Both the position numbers and the translations under genes were made by a program. A stretch of 64,000 nucleotides of DNA. Source: Neobacillus mesonae. GTDB lineage: Bacteria; Bacillota; Bacilli; Bacillales; Cytobacillaceae. Location: positions 2,471,203 to 2,535,202 of the forward strand of contig NZ_KV440949.1 of the NCBI RefSeq assembly GCF_001636315.1. Reading direction: 5' to 3'. The notes under the pieces are model-generated. The model worked only from the letters and a program-made list of their open reading frames with translations, did no database searches and had not been told where the DNA came from. Of this stretch, positions 53,727-61,767 are shown piece by piece. Numbering within the stretch: the first letter of the stretch is position 1; each line of letters begins with the position of its first letter.

Positions 53727-54950
53727 TTAATGACCTTGTACTGATGCCGTCACAACCGTTCCCGCGTTTGGGTTGTCCTGAATGGAGATGGCCGCCATAC
53801 CCTTACCAACATTCATGTAATACCAATTATCCTCATATTTTAACCAGCTGGTAACCGTCGACGAACCGCTGTTCAAATAGTAGCGGTCGCCGGAGATATT
53901 CAGCCAGCTTGTTTTCAACGAATCCTTATTCTCCGCCAAATCCGGACCGTCACCATCACCAATCCAGGTATTTTCTATAAACCCGCTCGAATTTAAATAA
54001 TACCATTTACCATTTGAGTTCACCCAGCCTGTCTTCATTGTTCCGTTTCGTTCAAAATAGTACCATTTATCTCCAGCCTCCAGCCACCCGATTTTCATTG
54101 CGCCGGTTTTGTCAAAGTAATATTTTTGGCCGTCTTCCTCGAACCAGCCCGTTTTTAACGCTCCGTCCTTGGCGAAATAATATCGTTTACCTTCATCGGT
54201 CAGCCAGCCGGTTTTTGCCGCTCCTGTTTGGTCAAAATAATATCTTTTCCCATCAGCTTTAAACCAGCCTGTCTTTGCTGCACCATTTTGATCAAGGAAA
54301 AATTTCTGCCCTCCGCTGGAAACCCAGCCGGTCTGCATAACCCCGTTTTCGTTAAAGTAATACTTTTTGCCGCCAATCGTCTGCCAGCCTGTTTTCGCCG
54401 CACCATTTGCAAAATAAAATTTCTGCCCGCTAAAGACTTGCCAGCCGTTTGTATGCTCTTTAGCAATCGTCTTAAAGCTGCTGCTTGAATGGGTAATCAC
54501 AACAGGGGTATTATTCTTCACTTGACTAAACAGCCAGCGAATCTCAGCATTGTGCATGCGGACACAGCCTCCGCTTACATATCGGCCAACTGAATATTCA
54601 TTGCTGTTCCCATGAATCGCATAGGTTGTCCCATAAGTCCCCCTCGCATTTAATCCCATCCAGCGATTGCCTAACGGATTACGCGGGTCACCGCCGGCAA
54701 TTTTCTCTTTATAATAAGGACGGTTTACGATCTTATTGACAATCATGAATTTCCCCTCAGGCGTTAGATCCCTTGTCCGACCAGTAGCCACCTTAAACGT
54801 CCGTACCAGCTTGCCGCCATCATAAAATGCCAGGGTATTAATCTTCTTATTAATGATAATCAACTGGGAACTCCCGCTCGCCTCCGAATGACCGGCGGAT
54901 AAGAAAAACAACCCGAACAATACAACAAAAACAAACGACAATTTCTTCAT
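53727..54950 (-). CDS. L,D-transpeptidase with C-terminal wall-binding repeats (second copy)
   Basis: 407 residues from ATG 54950 (GGAGAGG ahead): signal peptide ending SEA, YkuD domain with YAIHGNSNEYSVGRYVSGGCVRMH, and about ten GW/KYYF repeats (about 170-370), then a short divergent tail ending VTASVQGH. It is a close paralog of the gene at 51923, with near-identical catalytic domains and fewer repeats. Repeat-number change by recombination is the likely route of divergence. Each gene has its own ribosome site and probably its own promoter. Confidence 0.9.
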   Translation of the reverse strand: MKKLSFVFVVLFGLFFLSAGHSEASGSSQLIIINKKINTLAFYDGGKLVRTFKVATGRTRDLTPEGKFMIVNKIVNRPYYKEKIAGGDPRNPLGNRWMGLNARGTYGTTYAIHGNSNEYSVGRYVSGGCVRMHNAEIRWLFSQVKNNTPVVITHSSSSFKTIAKEHTNGWQVFSGQKFYFANGAAKTGWQTIGGKKYYFNENGVMQTGWVSSGGQKFFLDQNGAAKTGWFKADGKRYYFDQTGAAKTGWLTDEGKRYYFAKDGALKTGWFEEDGQKYYFDKTGAMKIGWLEAGDKWYYFERNGTMKTGWVNSNGKWYYLNSSGFIENTWIGDGDGPDLAENKDSLKTSWLNISGDRYYLNSGSSTVTSWLKYEDNWYYMNVGKGMAAISIQDNPNAGTVVTASVQGH

Positions 54951-55038
54951 ATTAAACCTCTCCAATTATGTAGTTATAACCAAGCTACCATAATATATCT
55001 GAATATTTTGTCAAAAATTATCGTCAAGATAAAAAAAA

Positions 55039-55083
55039 GCGGTGTCAGGCACCATGTGAAAATTCACATGGTCCTGACACCGC
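55039..55083 (-). terminator. GGTGTCAGGCACC-type hairpin terminating codBA
   Basis: GCGGTGTCAGG(C)ACCATGTGAA pairs with TTCACATGGTCCTGACACCGC, a 21-bp stem with one bulged C and a 2-nt loop. On the minus strand it is followed by TTTTTTTTATC, ideal for an intrinsic terminator 8 nt past the codA stop. Same dispersed repeat as at 4782. Confidence 0.88.
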
Positions 55084-55090
55084 ACTTTAT

Positions 55091-56365
55091 TTATCTAGTA
55101 AACGTCACTCGTTCTGTATTACTTTCAAGTGAAATAGTTGTTTCGCTCGGTTTTGTTTCAGCAATCACTTTGCCGCCGCGAATCGAATAACGGACTGGTG
55201 CTTGTTTCCGGATTGCCTCGTATTCGTTTTCTGCTGCTACAACAATCAAATTCGCCGGCTTTCCTTCTTCAATTCCGTACATTTCTTCAATATTTAATGT
55301 ACGCGCGCTATTTTTTGTAATAAGATCAATCGAATTGACAATTTGATCATAGCCCATTAGCTGCGTTACATGGATGCCCATATGCAAGACTTGCAGCATA
55401 TTGCCTGTACCGAGCGGGTACCATGGATCAAAAATATCATCATGGCCGAAACATACATTTAGTCCTGCTTCCTGCAATTCTTTTACCCTCGTCACGCCGC
55501 GGCGTTTTGGATAAGTATCAAATCTGCCTTGAAGATGAATATTCACCAGCGGATTTGCCACAAAGTTCATATCAGCAAGCTTCAGCAGTCTAAATAATTT
55601 GTATGCGTAAGCATCATTATATGAACCCATTGCTGTGGTATGACTTGCGGTAACACGAGAGCCTATGCCGCGTTCATATGCTTCTGCTGCAACAACCTCA
55701 ATAAAACGCGACTGCTCATCATCAATTTCATCACAGTGGATATCCACAAGCCGGTCATATTTCTCTGCCAAGTCAAAGGCCTTTTTCATAGAATCTACGC
55801 CGTACTCTCTTGTGAATTCGAAATGAGGAATGCCACCGACAACATCCGCCCCCATTTTCAACGCTTCTTCCATTAGTTCGAACCCATTTGGATAAGATAG
55901 AATCCCTTCTTGTGGGAATGCGACTAATTGTAAGTCGATATATGGCGAAACTTCCTCTTTTACCTCAAGCATCGCCTGTAACGCAGTCAGTTCAGGGTCA
56001 GTTACATCCACATGTGTTCGGACATGCTGGATTCCTTGTGCCATTTGCCACTTAAGCGCCGTTTTGGCTCTTGTTTTTACATCTTCTTTTGTTAATGTTT
56101 CTTTCCGCTGTGCCCACCGCTGAATTCCTTCAAACAATGTACCGCTGATATTCCATTCAGGCTCACCTGCAGTTAAAGTTGTATCTAAATGAATATGCGG
56201 CTCAATGAATGGAGGGAGAACAAGGCAGCCCGCAGCATCAATCACATCATGGGACAAGCTGTCAATGTCTTCAACCTTTTGCGTAACCTTGACAATTTTC
56301 CCTTCTTCCATGGCAATTTGCCATAGTCCATCTTTTCCTCTAAGTTTTGCATTTTTAATAATCAT
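55091..56365 (-). CDS. codA: Cytosine deaminase
   Basis: The 424-residue amidohydrolase has [15 protein letters not shown] (metal HxH), [25 protein letters not shown] (metal His, catalytic Glu), [13 protein letters not shown] and [20 protein letters not shown] (catalytic Asp), in the order found in E. coli CodA. It deaminates cytosine to uracil for pyrimidine salvage. It follows codB after 3 nt with AAAGGTGAG ahead. The operon has a PyrR-type leader. Confidence 0.93.
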   Translation of the reverse strand: MIIKNAKLRGKDGLWQIAMEEGKIVKVTQKVEDIDSLSHDVIDAAGCLVLPPFIEPHIHLDTTLTAGEPEWNISGTLFEGIQRWAQRKETLTKEDVKTRAKTALKWQMAQGIQHVRTHVDVTDPELTALQAMLEVKEEVSPYIDLQLVAFPQEGILSYPNGFELMEEALKMGADVVGGIPHFEFTREYGVDSMKKAFDLAEKYDRLVDIHCDEIDDEQSRFIEVVAAEAYERGIGSRVTASHTTAMGSYNDAYAYKLFRLLKLADMNFVANPLVNIHLQGRFDTYPKRRGVTRVKELQEAGLNVCFGHDDIFDPWYPLGTGNMLQVLHMGIHVTQLMGYDQIVNSIDLITKNSARTLNIEEMYGIEEGKPANLIVVAAENEYEAIRKQAPVRYSIRGGKVIAETKPSETTISLESNTERVTFTR

Positions 56366-56368
56366 GGA

Positions 56369-57631
56369 TTAACTCACCTTTTCCATTTCAGTTACATATG
56401 TTGAAACTTTTCCTACAGCCGTTAATTTAGAAACGACCACATAAATGATAGCTGATCCTAAAAGACCATTTATTGGTGGAATTCCGGGCATATACTTTGC
56501 CAGTACCACTCCTGCTGCCCATGAGAAAATGGCAATCCAGTTGACTGCTTTAAACTTCATCCCTTCAAAGCGCGGGTATTTACCACGATGTACGATGAAG
56601 TAATCTGCTAAAATAATCGCACCGATGGATGGCAGTGTTGAACCTAATATTGTTAAGAAGTTGACAAAGTTGTTATACAGCCACATCGCCGCAATCGTTC
56701 CTACAATTCCGTTGAAGATAACCATTTTGCTCTTTTTGATTTTTGTAATGTTTGAAAAACCAAGACCAGAAGCATATAGCGCATTATCATTTGTCGTCCA
56801 GATGTTAAAGCCTAAAACAATGATTGCCGGTACAATTAATCCTTGAATAAACATTACTTCTGAAATATCTGATTGAGCAGTTACAATCGTTCCCACCGCT
56901 CCGAAAAGGAACATTAAGGAGTTACCGATAAAGAAGGCAATGACCGTTGAGGTTACCGCTGAGCGCTTTGTTTTTGCAAAGCGGGCAAAGTCAGGTGTTA
57001 AAGAACCGGCACTGATAAACGAACCGATACAAATCGTTAATGCAGCTGCAAGCCCCATTGCTGCATCTGGCTGATAGTTGAACAATTCGTGAATACCGCC
57101 AAGTGTTTCTGTTGCTTTAAACATCGAAAAACCGCCTAGAACCGCAATCGAAGGACATGCTATAAAGCTTAAAATCGCTAATGCCTTAATTCCGAAAAAT
57201 GCTGTTGCTGTCATCGCAATTCCAGCAATCCCGATTAATAAGTAAGTATCTAAACCCGTTACTTTTTGCACCGGAATGGCGAACATCGCAACACCGACAC
57301 CAAACCAGCCGACTTGTGTTGCTCCAAGTAGAAAGGAAGATAGATAGGAGCCTTTTTCGCCAAACGCATAACGAGCAAGCAAATGGGTTGATAAACCCGT
57401 TTTTGCTGCGATGTAAGCTAGTGCACCTGTATAAAGTCCAAGAATCAGATTACCTGCTAAGACAATCCAGATAAACTGTGTAAAGTCCAAACCCTTTGCT
57501 AACGATCCGCCAGACCACATGCTCGCTGAGAAGAAAGTCAGCCCAAGCATAACCACAAGCATATTCCAAAATCCATTACGATTAGCCTGCGGGACAGGCT
57601 GCAGAGAAAAATCTAAATCTACTTTTTTCAT
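56369..57631 (-). CDS. codB: Cytosine permease
   Basis: The 420-residue protein has about 12 hydrophobic segments and belongs to the NCS1 family: GNLILGLYTGALAYIAAKTGLSTHLLARYAFG, SAGSLTPDFARFAKTKRSA and GFNIWTTNDNALYASGLGFSNI match CodB. It imports cytosine with a proton or sodium ion. TATGGAGGAATTG precedes the ATG. It is the first gene of codBA. Confidence 0.93.
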   Translation of the reverse strand: MKKVDLDFSLQPVPQANRNGFWNMLVVMLGLTFFSASMWSGGSLAKGLDFTQFIWIVLAGNLILGLYTGALAYIAAKTGLSTHLLARYAFGEKGSYLSSFLLGATQVGWFGVGVAMFAIPVQKVTGLDTYLLIGIAGIAMTATAFFGIKALAILSFIACPSIAVLGGFSMFKATETLGGIHELFNYQPDAAMGLAAALTICIGSFISAGSLTPDFARFAKTKRSAVTSTVIAFFIGNSLMFLFGAVGTIVTAQSDISEVMFIQGLIVPAIIVLGFNIWTTNDNALYASGLGFSNITKIKKSKMVIFNGIVGTIAAMWLYNNFVNFLTILGSTLPSIGAIILADYFIVHRGKYPRFEGMKFKAVNWIAIFSWAAGVVLAKYMPGIPPINGLLGSAIIYVVVSKLTAVGKVSTYVTEMEKVS

Positions 57632-57702
57632 ACCAATTCCTCCATATACTCTTCATTTGGTTTGAACTGGTACCGAAGGAAACCTTCGATAAAAGAAAAA
57701 AA

Positions 57703-57825
57703 CTCCTTGCCGTTTCCGACAAGAAGCTTTTTCATCATGATAAACAATGGGCAGGGTAAACCAAAGCCCACCATATATCACAAATTCCGTTGTCCTTGTC
57801 AGCCTCACGGGACTGAATTTAAAGG
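57703..57825 (-). promoter_or_regulatory. PyrR-dependent attenuator of codBA
   Basis: On the minus strand CCTTTAAATTCAGTCCCGTG then AGGCTGACAAGG (57825-57794) contains AGTCCCGTGAGGCT, matching the PyrR-binding loop consensus ARUCCNGNGAGGYU within a CCTT/AAGG stem. About 70 nt downstream, CTTGTCG-GAAA-CGGCAAG (57723-57706) plus GAG and a T7 run is the terminator. High UMP/UTP should make PyrR bind and stop transcription before codB, as in the pyr operon. Confidence 0.85.
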
Positions 57826-57846
57826 TACCAGTATTAAATTAACAAT

Positions 57847-57876
57847 ATTATGGCAGAAAAACGCCAAATTTGTCAA
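57847..57876 (-). promoter_or_regulatory. codBA promoter
   Basis: On the minus strand TTGACA (57876-57871), an 18-nt spacer and CATAAT (57852-57847). It lies just upstream of the PyrR leader. Confidence 0.65.
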
Positions 57877-57925
57877 TAGGGGAAATGAGGCATGGGACGG
57901 TTCTCCTGCATCATACGAAACAACA

Positions 57926-57972
57926 AAAAGGACCGGCCCCTCACTCTGCTAAACTAGTGAGAGACCAGCCCT
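57926..57972 (-). terminator. serA terminator
   Basis: AGGGCTGGTCTCTCACT and AGAGTGAGGGGCCGGTCC pair on the minus strand with a few wobbles, followed by TTTTTGTTG, 12 nt after the serA stop. Confidence 0.8.
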
Positions 57973-57983
57973 ATAAAAATAAT

Positions 57984-59183
57984 TTAAATAATCCGTGCTC
58001 TTACAACACCGTCAACTAAATTAATTTGTTCTGCTAAGCCCGGAATAATATCACCGCTTACTTCATTGTCAATATCAATGATCGTATAGGCATAATTGCC
58101 GCGGCTTCTGTTTACCATGTCGGCAATGTTCAGATGGTAGTTTGAAATCACTGAAGTGATTTTTCCCACCATATGCGGAATGTTTTGATGGAAAACAGTC
58201 ACACGAACCTTTCCTGTATACGGTAAGAAAGCATTCGGGAAGTTCACAGAGTTTTTGATGTTTCCTGTCTCCAAAAGCTCCTTCACCTGACGTGAGGCCA
58301 TGATTGCACAGTTTTCCTCTGATTCTGTTGTTGAAGCCCCAAGGTGCGGAATTGGCACAACATTTTTCATTTGCAGCACATTTTCATTTGGGAAGTCAGT
58401 AATGTATTTACCTACGATTCCATCCTCAAGTGCAACAGCCATATCAATTTCATTGACAAGCTCGCCGCGTGAGAAATTCAAGATGTGAACACCCGGCTTC
58501 ATAATGCTGAAGGTTTCTTTGTTAAACATTCCTTTTGTGTCATTTGTTAACGGAACATGTACGGTAATATAGTCAGCTTCAGCAAACAGCTGTTCAATCG
58601 TCATGGCGCGCTGGACGTTACGGGATAAGTTCCAAGCTGTGTCAACAGAAATGAACGGGTCAAAGCCAATGACATCCATATCTAAATCTAGCGCATCGTT
58701 CGCAACAAGGGCGCCGATGGCTCCGAGACCGATGACACCAAGTGTTTTTCCTTTTATTTCTTTACCGACAAACTGTTTCTTTCCTGCTTCTACAAGCTTT
58801 GGAATTTCACTGCCTTTTCCATCAAGAGCCTTTGTCCAGGCAATCCCGTCAAAAAGATTACGTGAGGAAGCCATTAATAACGTTAGCACAAGCTCCTTAA
58901 CGGCATTGGCATTGGCGCCTGGTGTGTTAAAAACAACAATTCCCTGCTCTGTGCACCGATCGACTGGAATATTATTTACACCTGCACCAGCACGGGCAAT
59001 ACCTAATAGATTGCTGCCAAACTCCAAAGAATGCATGTTGTAGCTGCGGACGACAATCGCATCCGGGTTCTCACTTGCATCATCAAGTATATATTGGTCA
59101 TTTTTGAATACCTTTAATCCTTGTTCTGCAATGCTATTTAACGTTTTAATTGTTTTTACTTTGTCTAATGTTATTGTGCTCAT
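57984..59183 (-). CDS. serA: D-3-phosphoglycerate dehydrogenase, short form with ACT domain
   Basis: The 399-residue enzyme oxidises 3-phosphoglycerate to phosphohydroxypyruvate, the first step of serine synthesis. GRAGAGVNNIPVD-like IARAGAGVNNIPVD binds substrate, TLGVIGLGAIG is the NAD fold, and NFSRGELV, DFPNENV and PIPHLGASTTESEENCA give catalytic Arg, Glu and His. Residues about 325-399 are an ACT domain (RVTVFHQNIPHMVGKITSVIS). It is shorter than B. subtilis SerA (525) because the intervening domain is missing. No serC adjoins. GGGAGA precedes the ATG; the leader carries two riboswitches. Confidence 0.93.
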   Translation of the reverse strand: MSTITLDKVKTIKTLNSIAEQGLKVFKNDQYILDDASENPDAIVVRSYNMHSLEFGSNLLGIARAGAGVNNIPVDRCTEQGIVVFNTPGANANAVKELVLTLLMASSRNLFDGIAWTKALDGKGSEIPKLVEAGKKQFVGKEIKGKTLGVIGLGAIGALVANDALDLDMDVIGFDPFISVDTAWNLSRNVQRAMTIEQLFAEADYITVHVPLTNDTKGMFNKETFSIMKPGVHILNFSRGELVNEIDMAVALEDGIVGKYITDFPNENVLQMKNVVPIPHLGASTTESEENCAIMASRQVKELLETGNIKNSVNFPNAFLPYTGKVRVTVFHQNIPHMVGKITSVISNYHLNIADMVNRSRGNYAYTIIDIDNEVSGDIIPGLAEQINLVDGVVRARII

Positions 59184-59235
59184 TTTCGTTTCTCCCTTTT
59201 TTTTAAAATCATTAAAAATACTTAGCTTCCAAATG

Positions 59236-59264
59236 AAAAAAGAGACTGGTGTTCTCCAATCTCT
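59236..59264 (-). terminator. Leader terminator before serA
   Basis: AGAGATTGG, AGAACA, CCAGTCTCT then TTTTTTC on the minus strand. It is the last hairpin between the glycine aptamer and serA and is likely part of the expression platform. A second T-rich hairpin (ATAACAAA/TTTGTTAT) lies at 59276-59307. Confidence 0.75.
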
Positions 59265-59307
59265 AAAAAAGGTATCAAAAATAACAAATAAACATTGCCT
59301 TTGTTAT

Positions 59308-59400
59308 CTTCTGTCCTTTTGCCTGAGATATTGAACCCTTCGGCGCTGCGGCAAAACCGCAACCTCTCCAGAAGCCGCTCCTGTTATAGTGTGACCCATA
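59308..59400 (-). ncRNA. Glycine riboswitch aptamer (single) in the serA leader
   Basis: On the minus strand CTTCTG (59374) pairs with CAGAAG (59308) as P1. Inside are GGAGAG, the hairpin TTGCGGTTTTGCCGCA, GCGCCGAAGGG, and CTCAGGCAAAAGGACAG, the core sequence of glycine riboswitches. Just 5-prime is a GTTAT/ATAAC hairpin that may be the ghost helix of a single-aptamer type. Glycine riboswitches usually turn on glycine cleavage or use; the sign of control over serA is not deducible from sequence alone. Confidence 0.82.
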
Positions 59401-59404
59401 ACCT

Positions 59405-59496
59405 TCATAGCGCTTTTCCTATTTTGTTTTTACAACCAGCAGAACTGCAAGCTTTCAAGTTTACTATCAGCATCAATTCTAATCTATCGCCTCCTT
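59405..59496 (-). other. Shine-Dalgarno and mini-frames between the two riboswitches
   Basis: AAGGAGG (59496-59490) is a full ribosome site with no gene behind it. An ATG at 59473, 16 nt away, opens a 22-codon frame (MLIVNLKACSSAGCKNKIG...) ending at 59405; an ATT 6 nt away opens an 17-codon frame. It may be a leader peptide or the relic of a gene once controlled by the upstream ZTP riboswitch. Confidence 0.35.
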
Positions 59497-59506
59497 AAAA
59501 GCATAA

Positions 59507-59607
59507 AGAGGCAAGGGAGTAAATCCCCCTTACCTCTGCCCAGGCGAACGGCTATACGATACAATGTGCTCCCTCACGGTGATCCGTGTCTCGCCAGTCA
59601 CACACAG
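59507..59607 (-). ncRNA. ZTP (pfl) riboswitch with terminator upstream of serA
   Basis: On the minus strand UGUGUGACUGGCGA, hairpin CACGG-AUCA-CCGUG, AGGGAGCACA, then GCCGUUCGCCUGGGCA (to 59537). UGUG/CACA gives P1, and CUGGCG with CGCCUGG the pseudoknot, as in the pfl motif. Immediately downstream AGAGGUAAGGG pairs with CCCUUGCCUCU (59537-59507) and is followed by UUAUGCUUUU, a terminator. ZTP builds up when 10-formyl-THF is short and turns on one-carbon and purine genes, so induction of serine synthesis is reasonable. Confidence 0.85.
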
Positions 59608-59623
59608 TCTTTTAATTTGTTTT

Positions 59624-59652
59624 ATTTTATCAAAATTTTCAGCGAGTTTCAA
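59624..59652 (-). promoter_or_regulatory. serA leader promoter
   Basis: On the minus strand TTGAAA (59652-59647), exactly 17 nt, TAAAAT (59629-59624). Transcription would begin about 10 nt before the ZTP aptamer. Confidence 0.7.
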
Positions 59653-59681
59653 CCCTTTAAAACTTTAAAGTGCGTAAAAAT

Positions 59682-61754
59682 TTAAGTTAAAGTAACCCGC
59701 TGGACTTGTTCTTCCAAGGCACCCATGTTTTTTAAGACATCTTTTGACACTTTACATAAGGCCTCAATGGAAAGACCTTTCTCATCTGATAATTGAAAGA
59801 CAATATCCTTAAAAAGAAGCTGCATATCCTTAAAAATATTGACCGCTGCCGTATTATAGAAATGAAGATTCATATAATTCCCGGGATGAAATAGGGCACT
59901 ATCAATATAAGGACGCAAATTATTAACCAATCTAGGAAAGTGGAGGATTAACCGGTCAACACCTTTTCTGACCCCTTCCACTGTTGCCGCTGCTTCATCC
60001 AACGGTGCAAGTGCTTGCCGAACCTTCGCCCTGACTTTATCTTCATAATCGGTAAAAAGGCTCAATACAAGCGATTTTACATTTCCATAGATGACAATAT
60101 TGGTCATAATATTTTTGATTGTGAAGGATGTTGTCTCCAGAACGGATTCAATCGTTGATAAAACTTTTTGGATTGTGATCAATAAAGGAAGGACCATTTT
60201 ATAAAGTGTCGTTTTTAATTTTTCAAAAACTAGATCAAGATGAACTTGCTTGAGCCGCATTCTTAATGTCATATATTTCGAAGCTTCTAAATGATAGTTA
60301 TTGGTTTTCTGTACGTCAATAGTCCCTTCCGCAAAGCTGGATTTTGAGCCGATGGCAGCTGCCAGTGCTTGATCCCGTTGGGCAAATGTGGTGGCCGTAT
60401 CTGACACCTGCTGGGTGAATTCCGATAGCTGTTTAGAAACTTTTCCATGATTTCGATCGATGATCTGATAATGGCCATTGATTTCTCCGACAACTGCATC
60501 TGCAAAATGATCTGCTCCGCCTTTAAATAATTCCGGTACCTTTTCATGAATCAAGAAATGAAACACGTTGGTAAGTTCTTCAATTTGCTGCTTGATTTGG
60601 TTTAAATATCCTCTAGCTTGATCAAACAAATGCTCCACACTAATATTTACATGATAAATATGTTCCACAAGCTCCATCGGCGGGGAATTCAAAATCAAAT
60701 TGAGTGAACGGCAGTATCCTTCAGCCTTATTAAGAAAAGTAAGCAAAATATCAATTTGAAATTTAAACATGTTTCCGGTGGACGTTATTCCTTTAAAAAT
60801 GGGGTCCCCTACTTGATTTTCAAAGGAATCTGTAAAGGTTTCCTGGAGCTTTTGGACGCGTTGGCGAAATTTACTTGTTTCGTGCTCAACAATTTCGAGG
60901 GAATGTTTCATATATTCTTTAGCCCTTGAAAGCTGCTGATGAACGTCCGTTTCCAGACTATGTTCCAGTATTCTTAGATTTCCCTCATTGATCTCAATTT
61001 TTTGCGAACCGCCATACAACGGCTTTCCAGTCCAAAAATTTGTCATGATGTGGGTATCGGCATCGACGTAAATGACTCCGTAACCAGGCTGTCCTTTTTG
61101 GCCTATGGTGTAATATTGTCGACCATCATTCTCTCTTAAATAACCCGTATGATTGGTGGCAAGCTTCGAAAATTCGGGAATACCATTATTGATTTCATAG
61201 CGATTCCCCGGGATTCGATTATCCAGGCCCAACGCCATTTCCGTCTTGGTCAGCACATCATAAATACTGAAGTAATTGGTAATATTCGAGTACGATTGGT
61301 TCGGGTCAACAATTCCCTCCGGTAAGAGGGCCGGATTTAAGGTGACGGCCTTCACCTCCGGATGCGCAACTCCAACCGCATTCGTCGTCGCACCACCAAG
61401 GGAATTCCCGCACACATTGGTAATCTTTCCGTACTTTATCGCCATCTCACCGTAATAATCATTGGCCGCTTGTATTTGTGCCGGGATAATTTTACTTAGC
61501 AACTGAGCATCTGTGAATACGTCCTTTTTATCGGCTGTACCGGCGAAGACGATTGTTAATTCACCCGTTTTATCATTTACAACTGTCATGGCATCGAGTC
61601 CGGAGGGGTGGTCATATCTTGTATTTACAACCAAATAGTCGTTCCCATTTACTTTTAATCTATCATTTGTTCTATGTGAAATATAGGCATGATATCCTGC
61701 CAGTTCTACTAAATCATTATCATATTTGATTTTAAAACTCGTTGAAGAGTTCAC
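59682..61754 (-). CDS. Lipase-fold protein with helical C-terminus, TslA-like type VII effector candidate
   Basis: About 690 residues from GTG 61754, which has AGGAGG 9 nt ahead; the TTG at 61805 lies inside the upstream gene. Residues 1-270 are an alpha/beta hydrolase: TIVFAGTADKKD, ITNVCGNSLGGA (GxSxG, Ser about 118) and NPALLPEGI. The remaining 400 residues are helical without repeats or signal peptide (LETDVHQQLSRAKEYMKHSLEIVEHETSKF...), resembling an LXG-type secretion domain. A toxin-first, LXG-last order is the reversed layout reported for the S. aureus type VII lipase TslA; SA1320 is the family name I recall. The lipoprotein gene 13 nt upstream fits immunity. No T7SS genes are in the window. 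Confidence 0.7.
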   Translation of the reverse strand: MNSSTSFKIKYDNDLVELAGYHAYISHRTNDRLKVNGNDYLVVNTRYDHPSGLDAMTVVNDKTGELTIVFAGTADKKDVFTDAQLLSKIIPAQIQAANDYYGEMAIKYGKITNVCGNSLGGATTNAVGVAHPEVKAVTLNPALLPEGIVDPNQSYSNITNYFSIYDVLTKTEMALGLDNRIPGNRYEINNGIPEFSKLATNHTGYLRENDGRQYYTIGQKGQPGYGVIYVDADTHIMTNFWTGKPLYGGSQKIEINEGNLRILEHSLETDVHQQLSRAKEYMKHSLEIVEHETSKFRQRVQKLQETFTDSFENQVGDPIFKGITSTGNMFKFQIDILLTFLNKAEGYCRSLNLILNSPPMELVEHIYHVNISVEHLFDQARGYLNQIKQQIEELTNVFHFLIHEKVPELFKGGADHFADAVVGEINGHYQIIDRNHGKVSKQLSEFTQQVSDTATTFAQRDQALAAAIGSKSSFAEGTIDVQKTNNYHLEASKYMTLRMRLKQVHLDLVFEKLKTTLYKMVLPLLITIQKVLSTIESVLETTSFTIKNIMTNIVIYGNVKSLVLSLFTDYEDKVRAKVRQALAPLDEAAATVEGVRKGVDRLILHFPRLVNNLRPYIDSALFHPGNYMNLHFYNTAAVNIFKDMQLLFKDIVFQLSDEKGLSIEALCKVSKDVLKNMGALEEQVQRVTLT

Positions 61755-61767
61755 ATCCGTTTTCCTC

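Noticed and set aside
57632..57846. T-box or purine riboswitch in the codB leader
   Set aside because: No T-box sequence or purine aptamer core; the PyrR-binding hairpin explains the leader.
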